Shown: piece after piece, positions 43,101 through 52,443 of the stretch | Numbering within the stretch: the first letter of the stretch is position 1 | Layout of the letters: every line of letters begins with the position of its first letter | Source: an uncultured Chitinophagaceae bacterium | GTDB lineage: Bacteria > Bacteroidota > Bacteroidia > Chitinophagales > Chitinophagaceae | Direction of reading: 5' to 3' | Length of the DNA: 64,000 bases | Assembly (NCBI GenBank): GCA_937862815.1 | Contig: CALMED010000024.1 | Coordinates: 1 to 64,000 of the forward strand | Translations under genes and position numbers: made by a program | Notes under the pieces: generated by a model | What the model was told of the DNA's origin: nothing | What the model saw: only the letters and a program-made list of their open reading frames with translations | Database searches by the model: none

Positions 43101-43508
43101 TTTGACCGTATTACCGAAAGAGGCGGTGTGCTGGGTGCTATGGAGCGCATGTACCAGCGCAACAAGATCCAGGAAGAGAGTCTGCATTACGAACACCTAA
43201 AACATACCGGAGAACTGCCCATTGTAGGTGTGAATACCTTTCTGAACAAACAAGGTAGCCCCACCAACATTCCCGGCGAAGTAATCCGCAGCACTACGGA
43301 AGAAAAGGAACAGCAGATCATCAATCTGCAGGCCTTTTGGCAGCGCAATAGCGGGAACGGTGCAGTTGCGCTCCAGCGGTTGAAGGGAGCAGCGGTCAAC
43401 AACGGCAACCTGTTTGCGGAGTTGATGGAAACGGTGAAATATTGTTCACTGGGACAAATAACGCATGCCCTCTATGAAGTGGGCGGACAATACAGGAGGA
43501 ATATGTGA
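40101..43508 (+). CDS. icmF: Fused acyl-CoA mutase IcmF (isobutyryl-CoA mutase type)
   Basis: IcmF rearranges isobutyryl-CoA to butyryl-CoA (and some relatives) using coenzyme B12, and carries its own G-protein chaperone. The 1135-residue product has the B12-binding domain first (about residues 8-140; [11 protein letters not shown] with the cobalt-ligand His), then a linker, the MeaI-type GTPase ([12 protein letters not shown] at about residue 211, [18 protein letters not shown]), and the mutase barrel from about residue 530 to the end. The linker contains two copies of a G/C palindrome encoding PPGGGGD and PSGGGLEG, which look inserted. The stop overlaps the next start by one base. Confidence 0.93.
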   Translation: MKDQMNQVRIVTAASLFDGHDAAINIMRRILQSKGAEIIHLGHNRSVKEIVEAAIEEDAHGIAITSYQGGHVEFFKYMKDLLEENGCGHIRIFGGGGGTILPEEIAELHAYGITRIYSPDDGRQMGLEGMIENVIEKSRPPGGGGDWSQSDYWQAHEKWNGKLPLDEKKDIRRIARAITLAENRMEGNVPGFEQATPSGGGLEGAPILGITGTGGAGKSSVTDEIVRRFLHNFTDKTLAVISVDPSKKKTGGALLGDRIRMNAIAHPRAFMRSLATRDDNTALSGAVQDALDVCRAAGFDLIILESAGVGQSDASILSYCDVSMYVMTPEYGAASQLEKINMLDYADVVCLNKFDKAGALDALNDVRKQYKRNHSLWTAKDNELPIVGTMASKFNDEGVNHLFELLLKTIEKKKGIRFGTYQFAETAKVTQAIIPSSRTRYLSEIAENNRSYDQLVKEQSGFASKLYQLHGVKETLMAAGAPPAALAAIEQQIQFYTDQLTPVARKLISNWPNKVEAYQKDYYEYTVRDKVIRQPMFTESLSGTRIPKVVLPKYKDWGDLLRWQGQENVPGHFPFTAGVFPLKREGEDPTRMFAGEGGPERTNKRFHYVSMGQPAQRLSTAFDSVTLYGEDPDYRPDIYGKIGNSGVSIATVDDAKKLYSGFDLCSPSTSVSMTINGPAPIILAFFMNAAIDQQCEKWIAANGRQDLVEAALQRKYPDGKCPAYNNTSFPGTLPEGNNGLGLQLLGLSGDEVLPADAYEQCRQTALQQVRGTVQADILKEDQAQNTCIFSTEFALKLMGDVQQYFIQEKVRNFYSVSISGYHIAEAGANPITQLAFTLANGFTFVEYYLSRGMHIDDFAPNLSFFFSNGMDPEYSVIGRVARRIWAKAMKYKYKANKRSQMLKYHIQTSGRSLHAQEIDFNDIRTTLQALYAIYDNCNSLHTNAYDEAITTPTEESVRRAMAIQLIINRELGSAKTENFIQGSFIIEELTDLVEEAVLTEFDRITERGGVLGAMERMYQRNKIQEESLHYEHLKHTGELPIVGVNTFLNKQGSPTNIPGEVIRSTTEEKEQQIINLQAFWQRNSGNGAVALQRLKGAAVNNGNLFAELMETVKYCSLGQITHALYEVGGQYRRNM
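40519..40531 (+). repeat. GC palindrome core inside icmF, copy 1
   Basis: The core CCCCCGGAGGGGG lies in frame within the icmF linker and encodes part of RPPGGGGD. The same core in reverse orientation is at 40687-40699. It resembles a dispersed intergenic palindrome seen in Bacteroidota genomes. Confidence 0.6.
40687..40699 (-). repeat. GC palindrome core inside icmF, copy 2 (inverted)
   Basis: The plus strand reads CCCCCTCCGGGGG, the exact reverse complement of copy 1, and is followed by AGGTTTGGAAGGGGCC. It encodes [10 protein letters not shown] just before the GTPase P-loop. The reading frame is intact. Confidence 0.6.
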
Positions 43509-43954
43509 TGTTGCCGCATCGGAAAAAGCCCGGAGTGGATGTGGTACTTGCCCTTTTGCAGAAGATGTGGGAACTCAGGCCGGAATCTGCCTTTGTCAGC
43601 AGTTTGTTGCAACAATACCAGGAGCGGGGAAGTCTCAGCCGCCGCCAGTTGCAAGGCCTGTTAAATAAAGCAGAGCGGGTACCCTCCATTGCCCCGGCCT
43701 GGCTTGCCACTTTGCAGGCGATCATTCAACGGATGCCGGTACGCGATAAAACACCCGTTGCTGTAAAGGATGCCCCTGTGGTAACCGACGCCGAAACGGA
43801 GCGACAAATACAGGAAGTGCTGGCTGTGTTGCCGGAGCACAAGCGGGTGTTGTTCTTCAAGGCAAAACATGAAAACAAAGAACCCTTATCGCCGCAGGAG
43901 CGCCAGGAATTACAGCGGTTCTACAAGCATGCCTGTGATAAAAAATCGGGTTGA
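43508..43954 (+). CDS. Uncharacterised small protein coupled to icmF
   Basis: The 148-residue product is not recognised. Its ATG overlaps the icmF stop codon (TGATG), and an in-frame GTG lies one codon earlier, so it is probably translated by coupling. The sequence is rich in Leu, Gln and Arg, predicted mostly helical, with no signal peptide or membrane segment. The C-terminal half has acidic-basic helices (ERQIQEVLAVLPEHKRVLFF, LSPQERQELQRFYKHAC). It ends 3 bp before the convergent acyl-CoA ligase gene. A role tied to the mutase is possible but only from position. Confidence 0.7.
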   Translation: MLPHRKKPGVDVVLALLQKMWELRPESAFVSSLLQQYQERGSLSRRQLQGLLNKAERVPSIAPAWLATLQAIIQRMPVRDKTPVAVKDAPVVTDAETERQIQEVLAVLPEHKRVLFFKAKHENKEPLSPQERQELQRFYKHACDKKSG

Positions 43955-43957
43955 AGG

Positions 43958-45601
43958 CTATTCCCAGATAACGGTTTCAGCCTGGTGAAACCAGGCCGGG
44001 TAATAAGGTTGGTGAATTTTTTCTACCTCGTTGCGTTTTACTTTCAGGGTGGGAGTGAGCAAGCCGTTTTCTACTGTCCAGTTTTCTTTCATCACCACGG
44101 CTTTTTCCAGTTGTTCATGATGTTCCAATCCCGGATTTATTTGCTGCAGCAGCACCGATAAGGCATGGTTGATAGCTTCTCTGGATTGCTTACGACCCAC
44201 TTCGTTCAGTGTAACAAGCGCCAGGGGTTGCGGGATGCCCATACCCACCACACATACCTGTTCCACCAGTTCGCAGGCCATCAGCTGCAGTTCGATGGGG
44301 GCGGGTGAAATGTATTTCCCTTTATCGGTTTTAAACTGGTCTTTCACCCGTCCGGTAATAAACAGAAATCCTTCATGGTCGTACTCCACTTTATCGCCGG
44401 TTCGCAGATACCCATCTGCATCAAACATCGCGGCCGTCAGTTCCGGTTCTTTATAATACCCCTTCATCAGGCTGGCACTTTTTACCAGCAGTTCCCCTTC
44501 GGGTGATATTTTGGTTTGCAGTCCGGGCAGGGGTTTACCTACTGACCCCATCCGGCGGGTACCGGGGCGTTCAAAATGGGCATACACACAATCTTCCGTC
44601 ATGCCATAGGCCTGGAATATCGTAATACCCAGCCGGTTGAACCATTTCAGGTTGTCGAGCGACAGTGGCGCCGCCCCGCTGAAAATATGTGTAGCCCGGC
44701 CGAGCCCCAGCTTCTGCCGGATTTTTTTGCGCAGTAGATTACCCAGCAGGGGTATGCCCAGCAGGGTACGCAGCTTTTTTTCCGGGAATTTTTTGAGGAT
44801 GCCTTCGCGGAACTTGCCCCAGATGCGGGGTACAGCAAAAAAGCAATGCGGTTGGGTGGCCTCCAGGTTGGCACCAAAACTTTCGAGCGTTTCTGCAAAC
44901 GAAAAAGTGCCCCCGTTGTAGAGCCCGTTCATCTGGATACCCACTTTTTCGGCAATATGGCTCAGCGGCAGGTAGGAGAACAGCGCCGGCCGGCGGGGGA
45001 GGGTCAGCTCCTGGCTGGCGGTTTGCAGCACCCGGTCAATATTGCCGCAGGTGTGCATCACACCTTTCGGTTGACCGGTGGTGCCGGAGGTGTACATGAT
45101 GGTAAACAACTCATCGGGTTGCCATTCGTGTAACTGTACGAGCGGGGTGTGTTGTTGGCACCAGTCTTCCCATGCGTGCTGCAGCCCGGTGCCGTACGCA
45201 GTAATACCGATCTGCAACAATTCCTCCGGAATACCGGGTTGTTGTGCCGTAAAATCATCCAGTTTGCCAATGAATATGGCCTTGCTGTTGCTGTGCTGCA
45301 GAATCGGTTCAATGGAAGCCGCTGTAAGGGTGGGATAGATGGGAATAGATACACAGCCAGCCATCATAATGGCCAGATCGGCCATGATCCAGTGGGCACA
45401 GTTTTTCGAGAGAATGGCCACGTGATCGCCGGGTTGCAACCCGCCTGAGCGGAGCCCCTGCGCTATGCGCCGGGCTTCTTCGCCGGCCTGCTGCCAGGTC
45501 CAGGTGGTCCAGTTACCGTTGAAGGGCTGACGCAGAAATAAATCCTGCGGGCATTGCGCTTCCCATTTGAGAAACGCGGCAAGGGGCGATGAAGTGGCCA
45601 T
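43958..45601 (-). CDS. Long-chain fatty-acid--CoA ligase (AMP-forming)
   Basis: The 547-residue enzyme activates fatty acids with ATP and CoA. It has the P-loop-like AMP-binding signature IMYTSGTTGQPKGVMH, the ATP-binding region FQAYGMTE, the hinge Asp in YLRTGDKVEYDHEG and the ITGRVKDQFKTDKGKYISP motif of the long-chain ligase group. The start ATG 45601 is chosen over a TTG two codons upstream. It is convergent with the icmF unit, which handles short-chain acyl-CoA. Confidence 0.93.
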   Translation of the reverse strand: MATSSPLAAFLKWEAQCPQDLFLRQPFNGNWTTWTWQQAGEEARRIAQGLRSGGLQPGDHVAILSKNCAHWIMADLAIMMAGCVSIPIYPTLTAASIEPILQHSNSKAIFIGKLDDFTAQQPGIPEELLQIGITAYGTGLQHAWEDWCQQHTPLVQLHEWQPDELFTIMYTSGTTGQPKGVMHTCGNIDRVLQTASQELTLPRRPALFSYLPLSHIAEKVGIQMNGLYNGGTFSFAETLESFGANLEATQPHCFFAVPRIWGKFREGILKKFPEKKLRTLLGIPLLGNLLRKKIRQKLGLGRATHIFSGAAPLSLDNLKWFNRLGITIFQAYGMTEDCVYAHFERPGTRRMGSVGKPLPGLQTKISPEGELLVKSASLMKGYYKEPELTAAMFDADGYLRTGDKVEYDHEGFLFITGRVKDQFKTDKGKYISPAPIELQLMACELVEQVCVVGMGIPQPLALVTLNEVGRKQSREAINHALSVLLQQINPGLEHHEQLEKAVVMKENWTVENGLLTPTLKVKRNEVEKIHQPYYPAWFHQAETVIWE

Positions 45602-45653
45602 AAGCAATCCTTTATGGCCCCGAATCTATGATTTTTTCAGAAGAATTGATTCG

Positions 45654-46241
45654 TCAGTCTTCGTCTTTCTGCCGCACGCCTTTTTTGTCAATCATCATCA
45701 GTTTTCCATCTTTCATCACCCGTGCTTTTCCATCCGTAAAAAGATCGGCGAAATTGTAGGCATAACCCAAGACCACATCGCCTTTTTTGTTGATGTATCC
45801 CCACAGGCCGTGGCTGTTGGCAACCGGGGCCAGGCCTTCCGAGAAGCCGCGGGCCATCTCAAATTCATAGGGAATGATCAACTTCATGTCGGTATTGATG
45901 TACCCGAATTTTCCGTTTTTCTTGACGGACGCCATTCCTTCGTAAAATGAGCAGGCATCTTCAAACTGGGGTTCTGCCACCACCTTGCCCGTGCTGTCGA
46001 GGTATCCCCATTTAGCGCCTTTCCGTACGGCGGCATACCCTGCGTTGAACGTGAGAGCCTCATCGTACATGAGGGGTACAATCAGTTTGCCGTTTTTGTC
46101 CACATACCCGTATTTGCCGTCCTTGCTGGCTTTGGCAAGGCCGCACACACAGTCATCCACAAAGTCGTATTGTTTGGTCCATTCCTGGGCGGCCGCAAGC
46201 GTTCCTCCCAGTAAAAAGAAGAGGATAAAGAACGTTTTCAT
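45654..46241 (-). CDS. WG-repeat protein, exported
   Basis: The 195-residue product has a signal peptide ending LAAAQ and about five WG repeats of roughly 22-25 residues, each built around a Gly-aromatic-(Ile/Leu/Val) core followed by Asp/Asn-x-x-Gly-Lys and PxxY/F (KYGYVDKNGKLIVPLMYDEA, KWGYLDSTGKVVAEPQFEDA, KFGYINTDMKLIIPYEFEMA, LWGYINKKGDVVLGY). WG repeats form beta-structured scaffolds in surface or periplasmic proteins of unknown partner. No catalytic motif is visible. Confidence 0.85.
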   Translation of the reverse strand: MKTFFILFFLLGGTLAAAQEWTKQYDFVDDCVCGLAKASKDGKYGYVDKNGKLIVPLMYDEALTFNAGYAAVRKGAKWGYLDSTGKVVAEPQFEDACSFYEGMASVKKNGKFGYINTDMKLIIPYEFEMARGFSEGLAPVANSHGLWGYINKKGDVVLGYAYNFADLFTDGKARVMKDGKLMMIDKKGVRQKDED

Positions 46242-46351
46242 AAACTTGCAATTAAGACAGGTAAGTTAAGCGATCTGCCGGCGGAAAACGATGATGCCGG
46301 GCATCCTGAAAAATGATGTGGGGCAGCGATCCTATTCTAAAAAATCAACAC

Positions 46352-47158
46352 ATGCGAATACTGAAACTCGTGGTTCTGGCCGGACTCCTGGTACTTGCGG
46401 ATGGCTGCACCCGGTCGCCCTACCGGGCTACCAACAAAACTTATCGCCAGCAGGTAAAAAACTATGCCCGCCTGTTGCGGCAATACCCGTTGCAGGATAC
46501 GGCGGGCATCGCTCAATTTGTGGGCACCACCAATTTTGGCCTGCGCCGGCCCAACTTCGTAGTTCTCCATCATACAGCCCAAAACAGCTGCGATCAAACC
46601 CTGCGAACGTTTACCCTGCCGCGAACCCAGGTGAGCGCCCATTATGTTATTTGTAAGGACGGCACGGTGTTTCACCTGCTGCACGACCTGCTGCGGGCCC
46701 ATCATGCGGGTGCGGGGCGCTGGGGCAGCGTGACCGACATGAATTCCCAAAGCATAGGAATTGAGCTCGACAACAACGGCTACGAACCCTTTGATGAGCG
46801 GCAACTGGCCAGCCTGCTGTCGCTGCTGGAGCGGTTAAAGCGGGCCTATAACATACCTGCGGCCAATTTTATAGGGCATGGTGACTGGGTGCCCACCCGC
46901 AAAAACGATCCTAACTGGCGCTTTCCCTGGAAGCGGCTTAGTGAAAGCGGCTTCGGGCATTGGTGGGGCGATACCGCCCGTGTAACCGTGCCCATCGGCT
47001 TTCAGCCCCTGCAGGCCCTGCGTATCATCGGTTATGATGTGCGGGACAGTTCCGCGGCCATTGTGGCATTCAAACGCCATTTCATGATGGATACCACACG
47101 GGGGCTTACACCCGGGGCCACGAAGGTGCTCTACCGCCTGCACCAGAAATACCTGTAA
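46352..47158 (+). CDS. AmpD-like N-acetylmuramoyl-L-alanine amidase, lipoprotein
   Basis: This amidase splits the bond between MurNAc and the stem peptide. The 268-residue product has a lipoprotein signal with a Cys after LADG, and the Amidase_2 fold with zinc ligands: His in VVLHHTAQN, His in the late FIGHGDWVP, and the acid near DPNWRFPW; SQSIGIELDNNGY is the conserved central strand. E. coli AmpD is cytosolic, whereas this is predicted to be in the envelope. The start ATG 46352 places the signal peptide at the N terminus. With the NagZ fusion it may form an envelope muropeptide-turnover set. Confidence 0.9.
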   Translation: MRILKLVVLAGLLVLADGCTRSPYRATNKTYRQQVKNYARLLRQYPLQDTAGIAQFVGTTNFGLRRPNFVVLHHTAQNSCDQTLRTFTLPRTQVSAHYVICKDGTVFHLLHDLLRAHHAGAGRWGSVTDMNSQSIGIELDNNGYEPFDERQLASLLSLLERLKRAYNIPAANFIGHGDWVPTRKNDPNWRFPWKRLSESGFGHWWGDTARVTVPIGFQPLQALRIIGYDVRDSSAAIVAFKRHFMMDTTRGLTPGATKVLYRLHQKYL

Positions 47159-47265
47159 CTTCACCGTTTTTTACCGGTGTGAACACTTTCGCCATTTCGA
47201 TTGCTCCCATGTGTGCCATATAATCCTGTACCGGCTGCAGCCGGTTTGCAAACAATGATTTCCGC

Positions 47266-49872
47266 ATGACAGCAGAACAAAAACGACTTCTTGAAAACAA
47301 GTACAAAACCGTCCCCCTCGAGCGCTGGGGGCCCTACCTCAGCGAGCGGCAGTGGGGAACGGTACGGGAGGACTACGGACCCCACGGCGATGCCTGGGGC
47401 TACTTCCCCTTCGAACATGCCCATTTCCGGTCGTATCTCTGGGGCGAAGACGGCATTGCCGGTATCTCCGACTACTTCCAGAATCTCTGTTTTGCCCTCG
47501 CCTTCTGGAACGGGAAAGACGAAATCCTGAAAGAGCGTCTTTTCGGGCTGGGCAATTACACCGGTAACCACGGCGAGGATGTGAAGGAGTTGTATTACTA
47601 CCTGGATAATGTACCCACGCATTATTACATGGAGTATCTCTACAAGTACCCGCAGCTTGCTTTTCCCTATAAAAAGCTGTACGACGAGAACCGGAAACGC
47701 AACCGCGAAGAACCGGAATACGAAATCCTGGATACGAATGCCTTTAAAAACAATCACTACTTTGATATCCAGGTCACATATGCCAAACAGACGGCCACCG
47801 ATCTCTTCATCCGGGTGGTTATTACCAACCGGTACCACCGGCCGGCCGATCTTACCTTGTTGCCCACGCTTTGGTTTGCCAACAAGTGGAGCCAGGAGGA
47901 TGCAGGCAACAAGCCCTTCATCGAGGGAGTGGATGATGGCTGCGTGCACGCCTGGCACAGCCGGCTGGGGGATTATTATTTTTATTTCCGCGACGCGGAT
48001 GATCTCTGGTTTACCGAAAATGAAACCAACACGGAAAAGTTCAATGGCACTCCTAACGCATCAGTATTTGTAAAGGATGCTTTTCACGATGCGGTCATCC
48101 ATAACAAGCATGTAAGAAAACTGCGTCAGTGCAGGCGGGGAACTAAAGTGGCTCCGGTGTACCGGATGCACCTGCGGGGCCGGGAGACCCGCACCCTGTA
48201 CCTGCGGCTGGCACAGGGTCAGCAGGCAGAGGCTTTCCCGTACGGGTTTGAGCAGCTGTTTGTACAACGTAAGCAGGAGGCCGATGCTTTTTATGCCGAT
48301 GTTATACCGCAGCATCTCAGCCGGGATGAGCAGCGCATTGCCCGGCAGGCTTATGCGGGCTTACTATGGAGTAAGCAGTTCTATTCCTTTGATGTGGAGA
48401 AATGGATTGGCAGCAGCGACGGTATTACACCGGTGAACGATGGCAAGAAGTACGGTCGTAACAGTGACTGGAAGCACCTCAAAAACGCCGATGTGATCCT
48501 GATGCCCGACAAATGGGAATATCCCTGGTATGCTGCCTGGGACCTGGCCTTTCACTGCGTGGCCATGGCCGCCATTGACCCGGTATTTGCCAAGCACCAG
48601 CTCATCCTTATTATGCGGGAATGGTACATGAAGCCCGACGGACAGTTACCGGCGTACGAATGGAACTTCAGTGATGTGAATCCGCCGGTGCATGCCATGG
48701 CTGCCTGGTGGGTGTACCAGGTGGAAAAGAAGCGCACCGGAACGGGTGACGTACAGTTTCTCAAACGCATCTTCCAGAAACTCATTGTCAACTTTACCTG
48801 GTGGATCAACCGTAAAGATGAAAACGGTAACAACCTGTTCCAGGGTGGGTTCCTGGGGCTCGATAACATCGGGGTCTTCAACCGTAGTCACCACATCCCC
48901 GGTAATCACCAACTGGAGCAGGCCGACGGCACGTCGTGGATGGGGATGTACGCCCTCAACATGATGGACATCGCGTTGGAAATCGCCCGCCACGACGAGT
49001 CCTTTGAAGATACCGCCACCCGTTTCTTTGAGCATTTCGTGCTCATTGCTGAAGCGCTCAACGAACAACACACCTGGAACGAGGAGGATAAGTTTTACTA
49101 CGATGTACTCTGTTTGCACGATGGTTCCGTCATCCCGCTCCGCATCCAGTCGGCCGTGGGACTGACCAGCCTCTTTGCAGTGTCCACCATCCACCGCGAC
49201 GTGCTGCAGCAACTCCCCGATTTCCGCAAGCGCATCAACTGGTTTGAACAGTACCGCAAGGCCAATGGCCGTTTCTGGCCCAATGAAGAAAAGAGCGACC
49301 GCGATGAAATTCTTTTATCGCTGGTGCCGCGGGAGCGCCTGCTGCCCATCATCCGCCGGTTGATTGATGAGGCCGCTTTTCTTTCCGGCGGTGGCATCCG
49401 GGCTTTATCGAAGTATCACGAGTCGCACCCTTACTCGGTGGAAATAGAAGGGAACACCTATTCCATTCAATACGATCCCGGCGACAGTACCAGCGATATG
49501 TTTGGCGGTAACAGCAACTGGCGGGGACCCGTGTGGATGCCGCTGAATTTTCTCATTATTCAGTCCATAAAGAAGTTCGGGCAGTTTTACGGCGACAGCC
49601 TGCAGGTGGAGTTTCCCGCCGGCAGCGGGCGGCAGTGCAACCTCGAAGAAGTGGCGGCCGAACTCACGCGGCGGATCCTGTCGCTTTTCACCCGCAACGT
49701 AGCAGGCGAGCGCAAGTGCTACGAACAGTATAACTGGTTTTACCAGCAGCCTGGCAATGAACACCTGGTGTTGTTCTACGAATATTTCCATGGTGATAGC
49801 GGCAAGGGACTGGGGGCCAGTCACCAAACGGGGTGGACGGCCCTGGTGGCCCATCTGCTCAGTGATTTATAA
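47266..49872 (+). CDS. GH63-type glucosidase / mannosylglycerate hydrolase-like
   Basis: The 868-residue cytosolic protein (no signal peptide) is related to GH63 glycosidases annotated as glucosidases in many bacteria. Recognised parts are the N-terminal beta-sandwich (about residues 1-330, with DAWGYFPFEHAHFRSYLWGEDG) and the (alpha/alpha)6 barrel from about residue 380, with YPWYAAWDLAFHCVAMA (catalytic Asp region), FSDVNPPVHAMAAWWV and GNSNWRGPVWMPLNFL. It may cleave glucose from an intracellular oligosaccharide or glucosylglycerate. The 3' end overlaps the SRAP gene by 6 bp. Confidence 0.85.
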   Translation: MTAEQKRLLENKYKTVPLERWGPYLSERQWGTVREDYGPHGDAWGYFPFEHAHFRSYLWGEDGIAGISDYFQNLCFALAFWNGKDEILKERLFGLGNYTGNHGEDVKELYYYLDNVPTHYYMEYLYKYPQLAFPYKKLYDENRKRNREEPEYEILDTNAFKNNHYFDIQVTYAKQTATDLFIRVVITNRYHRPADLTLLPTLWFANKWSQEDAGNKPFIEGVDDGCVHAWHSRLGDYYFYFRDADDLWFTENETNTEKFNGTPNASVFVKDAFHDAVIHNKHVRKLRQCRRGTKVAPVYRMHLRGRETRTLYLRLAQGQQAEAFPYGFEQLFVQRKQEADAFYADVIPQHLSRDEQRIARQAYAGLLWSKQFYSFDVEKWIGSSDGITPVNDGKKYGRNSDWKHLKNADVILMPDKWEYPWYAAWDLAFHCVAMAAIDPVFAKHQLILIMREWYMKPDGQLPAYEWNFSDVNPPVHAMAAWWVYQVEKKRTGTGDVQFLKRIFQKLIVNFTWWINRKDENGNNLFQGGFLGLDNIGVFNRSHHIPGNHQLEQADGTSWMGMYALNMMDIALEIARHDESFEDTATRFFEHFVLIAEALNEQHTWNEEDKFYYDVLCLHDGSVIPLRIQSAVGLTSLFAVSTIHRDVLQQLPDFRKRINWFEQYRKANGRFWPNEEKSDRDEILLSLVPRERLLPIIRRLIDEAAFLSGGGIRALSKYHESHPYSVEIEGNTYSIQYDPGDSTSDMFGGNSNWRGPVWMPLNFLIIQSIKKFGQFYGDSLQVEFPAGSGRQCNLEEVAAELTRRILSLFTRNVAGERKCYEQYNWFYQQPGNEHLVLFYEYFHGDSGKGLGASHQTGWTALVAHLLSDL

Positions 49873-50607
49873 CGGTGGGATTGCTGCTGCGGGTAACGGA
49901 TCGAGAATGTGTGCTGTATCGGCTTTTCGGGTGCGGATGGTGTTAACCGCCCATACTTCCATTGCTGCTGACGGGATTTCATATTCCAGCAATTCTTCCA
50001 GTTCTGCGTCGCTCAGCCGGGGGTTGAGCCATTTTCCGGCGCGTCTGCTGTCGAGTAGCAGGGGCATGCGTCCGCTGTTGGGCCCGCTGTTGTGGATTTT
50101 TTTCAGCAGGTCGTTGCCTTCACGGGTCACTACGGCAAACGTGCCAATCAGTTCGCCTGTAGCTGCATCGGGCAGCGGGGCGTAGTTGTACAGCCCGGCC
50201 ATGAAAAACAGTTCCTGGTTTTTTATGCGGATGAAGTAGGGGAGTTTTTTCCGGGCGCCCACATCGCGGTGCTCAAAGAAGCCCGTCGTGCATACGAGGC
50301 AGCGCTGGTGGCGGATGCGGTGCCATACACTTCGCTGATCGTGCAGGATTTTTTCGCTGCGGGCATTGGCCATGGAGCTGCGGTACTCTGCAATTTTTTC
50401 GGGCGTGTTCATGTAGGGCGCAATCAGTCCCCACTCGAAGTAGTGGAGTTTCCGTTTGCCCTCTTCCTGCAGTACCACCGGGAAGGGGTGCCAGCTTTGC
50501 GCCACCTGGTGCCAGGTGGGTTCAAAGGGAAAGGCCGGCGCTTCATCCAGCGGCAGCAGGGCGCTGATTTGTTGAACGGAGGAGAAAAAGCTCATATCGT
50601 AGCACAT
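49867..50607 (-). CDS. SRAP (HMCES/YedK) family protein, abasic-site crosslinker
   Basis: SRAP proteins bind abasic sites in single-stranded DNA through a covalent link with the Cys exposed after Met removal. The 246-residue product starts MCYDM, so Cys2 is present. The WGLIAPY loop, the ANARSEK motif, the catalytic Glu in TTGFFEHRD and the KIHN...RMPLLLD motif are all visible, although the His-to-RMP spacing is stretched by a Gly/Ser/Pro insertion. It is the last gene of an apparent operon with umuD and umuC, which supports a role in damage tolerance. Confidence 0.92.
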   Translation of the reverse strand: MCYDMSFFSSVQQISALLPLDEAPAFPFEPTWHQVAQSWHPFPVVLQEEGKRKLHYFEWGLIAPYMNTPEKIAEYRSSMANARSEKILHDQRSVWHRIRHQRCLVCTTGFFEHRDVGARKKLPYFIRIKNQELFFMAGLYNYAPLPDAATGELIGTFAVVTREGNDLLKKIHNSGPNSGRMPLLLDSRRAGKWLNPRLSDAELEELLEYEIPSAAMEVWAVNTIRTRKADTAHILDPLPAAAIPPL

Positions 50608-51140
50608 GGGCGGACGGTTTCAACGGCTTCTAAAGGTACTTCGGTCTGGTGGCCTTTCCAACGCAGGTGCAGGAACAATTTACCGTACCGGTCCAGCAAC
50701 CGTACCTGCAGGGGTTGTTGCGGGGTGTACTGCCAGGCGGGCAGTTCCTGCTGCAGGTATTGATGGAGTTGTTGGCGAAGTGTTGCCGGAGGCAGCCAGG
50801 GACCGTTCAGCAGGTTGATGTAGACTTTGTAGCCCGGCAGTTGTTGTGCGGCCAGCAGTAACCGGTCGCGGTGTAATTGGTTACTGCCATCATAACGGAA
50901 GCCATAACGATCATGGTGCAGTTGTTCGTAATGAAAGCGCGATCGGTGGATGTCGAGGTGATTGGTGCCGTCGTAATATGTGAGCAGGAGTGAATGGGTT
51001 CCGGGCGCATCACCTGTTACCAGCCCGCGGGGGTAGTGCTGCCGCACCAGCCAAACCGGCTGTCGCAGCAATGCCTGCATTACCGGTACAGTCACCAATG
51101 TATAGGGGTTGTGCAGTACAATGTTTTTTGTTCTGTTCAT
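50592..51140 (-). CDS. Uncharacterised protein of the umuDC cassette
   Basis: The 182-residue product is not recognised. It is rich in His, Tyr, Leu, Gln and Arg, basic in character and free of signal or membrane segments. Features include HPYTLVTV-like strands at the N terminus, HRDRLLLAAQQLPGYKVYINL in the middle and LLDRYGKLFLHLRWKGHQTE near the C terminus. Its start is 1 bp after the umuC stop and its 3' end overlaps the SRAP start by 16 bp, so it is very likely part of the damage-tolerance operon. Confidence 0.75.
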   Translation of the reverse strand: MNRTKNIVLHNPYTLVTVPVMQALLRQPVWLVRQHYPRGLVTGDAPGTHSLLLTYYDGTNHLDIHRSRFHYEQLHHDRYGFRYDGSNQLHRDRLLLAAQQLPGYKVYINLLNGPWLPPATLRQQLHQYLQQELPAWQYTPQQPLQVRLLDRYGKLFLHLRWKGHQTEVPLEAVETVRPCATI

Positions 51141-51141
51141 C

Positions 51142-52425
51142 TTATCGCACTTCATACAATTCATTCCACCGGGTGGTGTAGCGTTTGCTGCGCAGTTCCT
51201 GGCGCATTTTCCAGTTGCGGCGCAGGCCGGAGGCGGCGTATTTCACCACATCGTCCCGCATGCTGAAGTTGATGTTGTCCATAGCCTCCATCAGCCGCCG
51301 TTCCTGCTGCGGACCTGCCGGGGCGAAGAGGTTGCCCTGGATGGAGGCGTCGGGTACGAGTTCGCCCAGCAGCACACCGGCCTTTAAATAACGGGGTCCC
51401 TTTACGTAGAGCTGTTCCACCAGCGGCAGGGCGTGGCGGATGAGTTCGGCTGTGGCGGAGCTGGGCACCGCCAGGCGGGTGTGACTGTGCCGGGAGTAGG
51501 GGTGGTATTCGTAGTTACGGCCTTCGGTATCGTTGCACACCACAAACACATCCAGCAGTCCGGCGGCGCTGCGTTGCCGCCTTAGTTTTTCGGCAGCCCG
51601 GGCCGTGTAGGTGGCCACGGCTTCTTTCAGTTCGGCGAGTTCGTACACCGGCTTGCCGAACATGCGGGTGGTGGCGATCATTTTTTTGGTTTCCAGCGGG
51701 TCTTTCAGTTCCACGCAGGGCTGGCCCCGCAGTTCGCGGATGAGGCGTACCCCCACCACGCCGCCCAGTTGTTTGCGGGCCCATTCTTCGCTCATGCGGC
51801 TCAGTTCCCAGGCATTTTGAATGTTGTACAGTTCCTGCAGTTTGTACGCATAGCGCCGCCCCACCCCCCACACATCGGCAACCGGGGTACGTTGTAATGC
51901 ATTGCGGACTTCCTCCTCCGACTCCAGCACCAGGATGCAGCCCGTGGCCTGTTTGTTTTTTTTGGCCAGCCGGTTGGCCACTTTGCTCAGCACTTTGGTG
52001 GGGCCTACGCCCACCGATACGGCAATGCCCGTCCACTGCTCGGTGCGTTCTTTCAGCTCCCGCACCAGCGCCGGCAGCTGCAGCCGCGGTACCTGGGCGA
52101 GGTTGATAAAGGCTTCGTCCACCGAGTACACTTCCACCTGTCCGGGTCCGGCAATGGAGCGGAGGGTATCCATCACCCGCATGCTCAGGTCGCCATACAG
52201 GTGATAATTGCTCGAAAAGACGGCCACGTTATTTTTCAGGATCACATCCTTGTTCTGGTAGTAGGGGCCGGCCATGCCGATGCCCAGCGCCTTGGCCTCA
52301 TCGGTGCGGGACACGATGCAGCCGTCGTTGTTGCTGAGCACCACCACCGGCCGGTTGTGCAGGGCCGGTGCGAAGAGGCGCTCGCAGGCGCAGTAAAAAC
52401 TGTTGCAGTCTACAATGGCGTACAT
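51142..52425 (-). CDS. umuC: Y-family DNA polymerase, UmuC (Pol V catalytic subunit)
   Basis: UmuC copies past lesions with UmuD'. The 427-residue product starts MYAIVDCNSFYCACERLF with the metal-binding Asp6, and has VEVYSVDEAFINL with the second catalytic Asp-Glu pair, a helix-hairpin-helix zone around VADVWGVGRRY, and the little-finger and UmuC C-terminal tail. The length (about 422 in E. coli) is normal. It is preceded by umuD with a 71-bp gap containing a hairpin and followed by an unknown gene and the SRAP gene. Confidence 0.95.
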   Translation of the reverse strand: MYAIVDCNSFYCACERLFAPALHNRPVVVLSNNDGCIVSRTDEAKALGIGMAGPYYQNKDVILKNNVAVFSSNYHLYGDLSMRVMDTLRSIAGPGQVEVYSVDEAFINLAQVPRLQLPALVRELKERTEQWTGIAVSVGVGPTKVLSKVANRLAKKNKQATGCILVLESEEEVRNALQRTPVADVWGVGRRYAYKLQELYNIQNAWELSRMSEEWARKQLGGVVGVRLIRELRGQPCVELKDPLETKKMIATTRMFGKPVYELAELKEAVATYTARAAEKLRRQRSAAGLLDVFVVCNDTEGRNYEYHPYSRHSHTRLAVPSSATAELIRHALPLVEQLYVKGPRYLKAGVLLGELVPDASIQGNLFAPAGPQQERRLMEAMDNINFSMRDDVVKYAASGLRRNWKMRQELRSKRYTTRWNELYEVR

Positions 52426-52443
52426 AACGATTTTTTCGTTCTG

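Noticed and set aside
47160-47183. Terminator after the AmpD-like gene
   Set aside because: The arms around a T-run are short and the T-run is in the loop, not after the stem.
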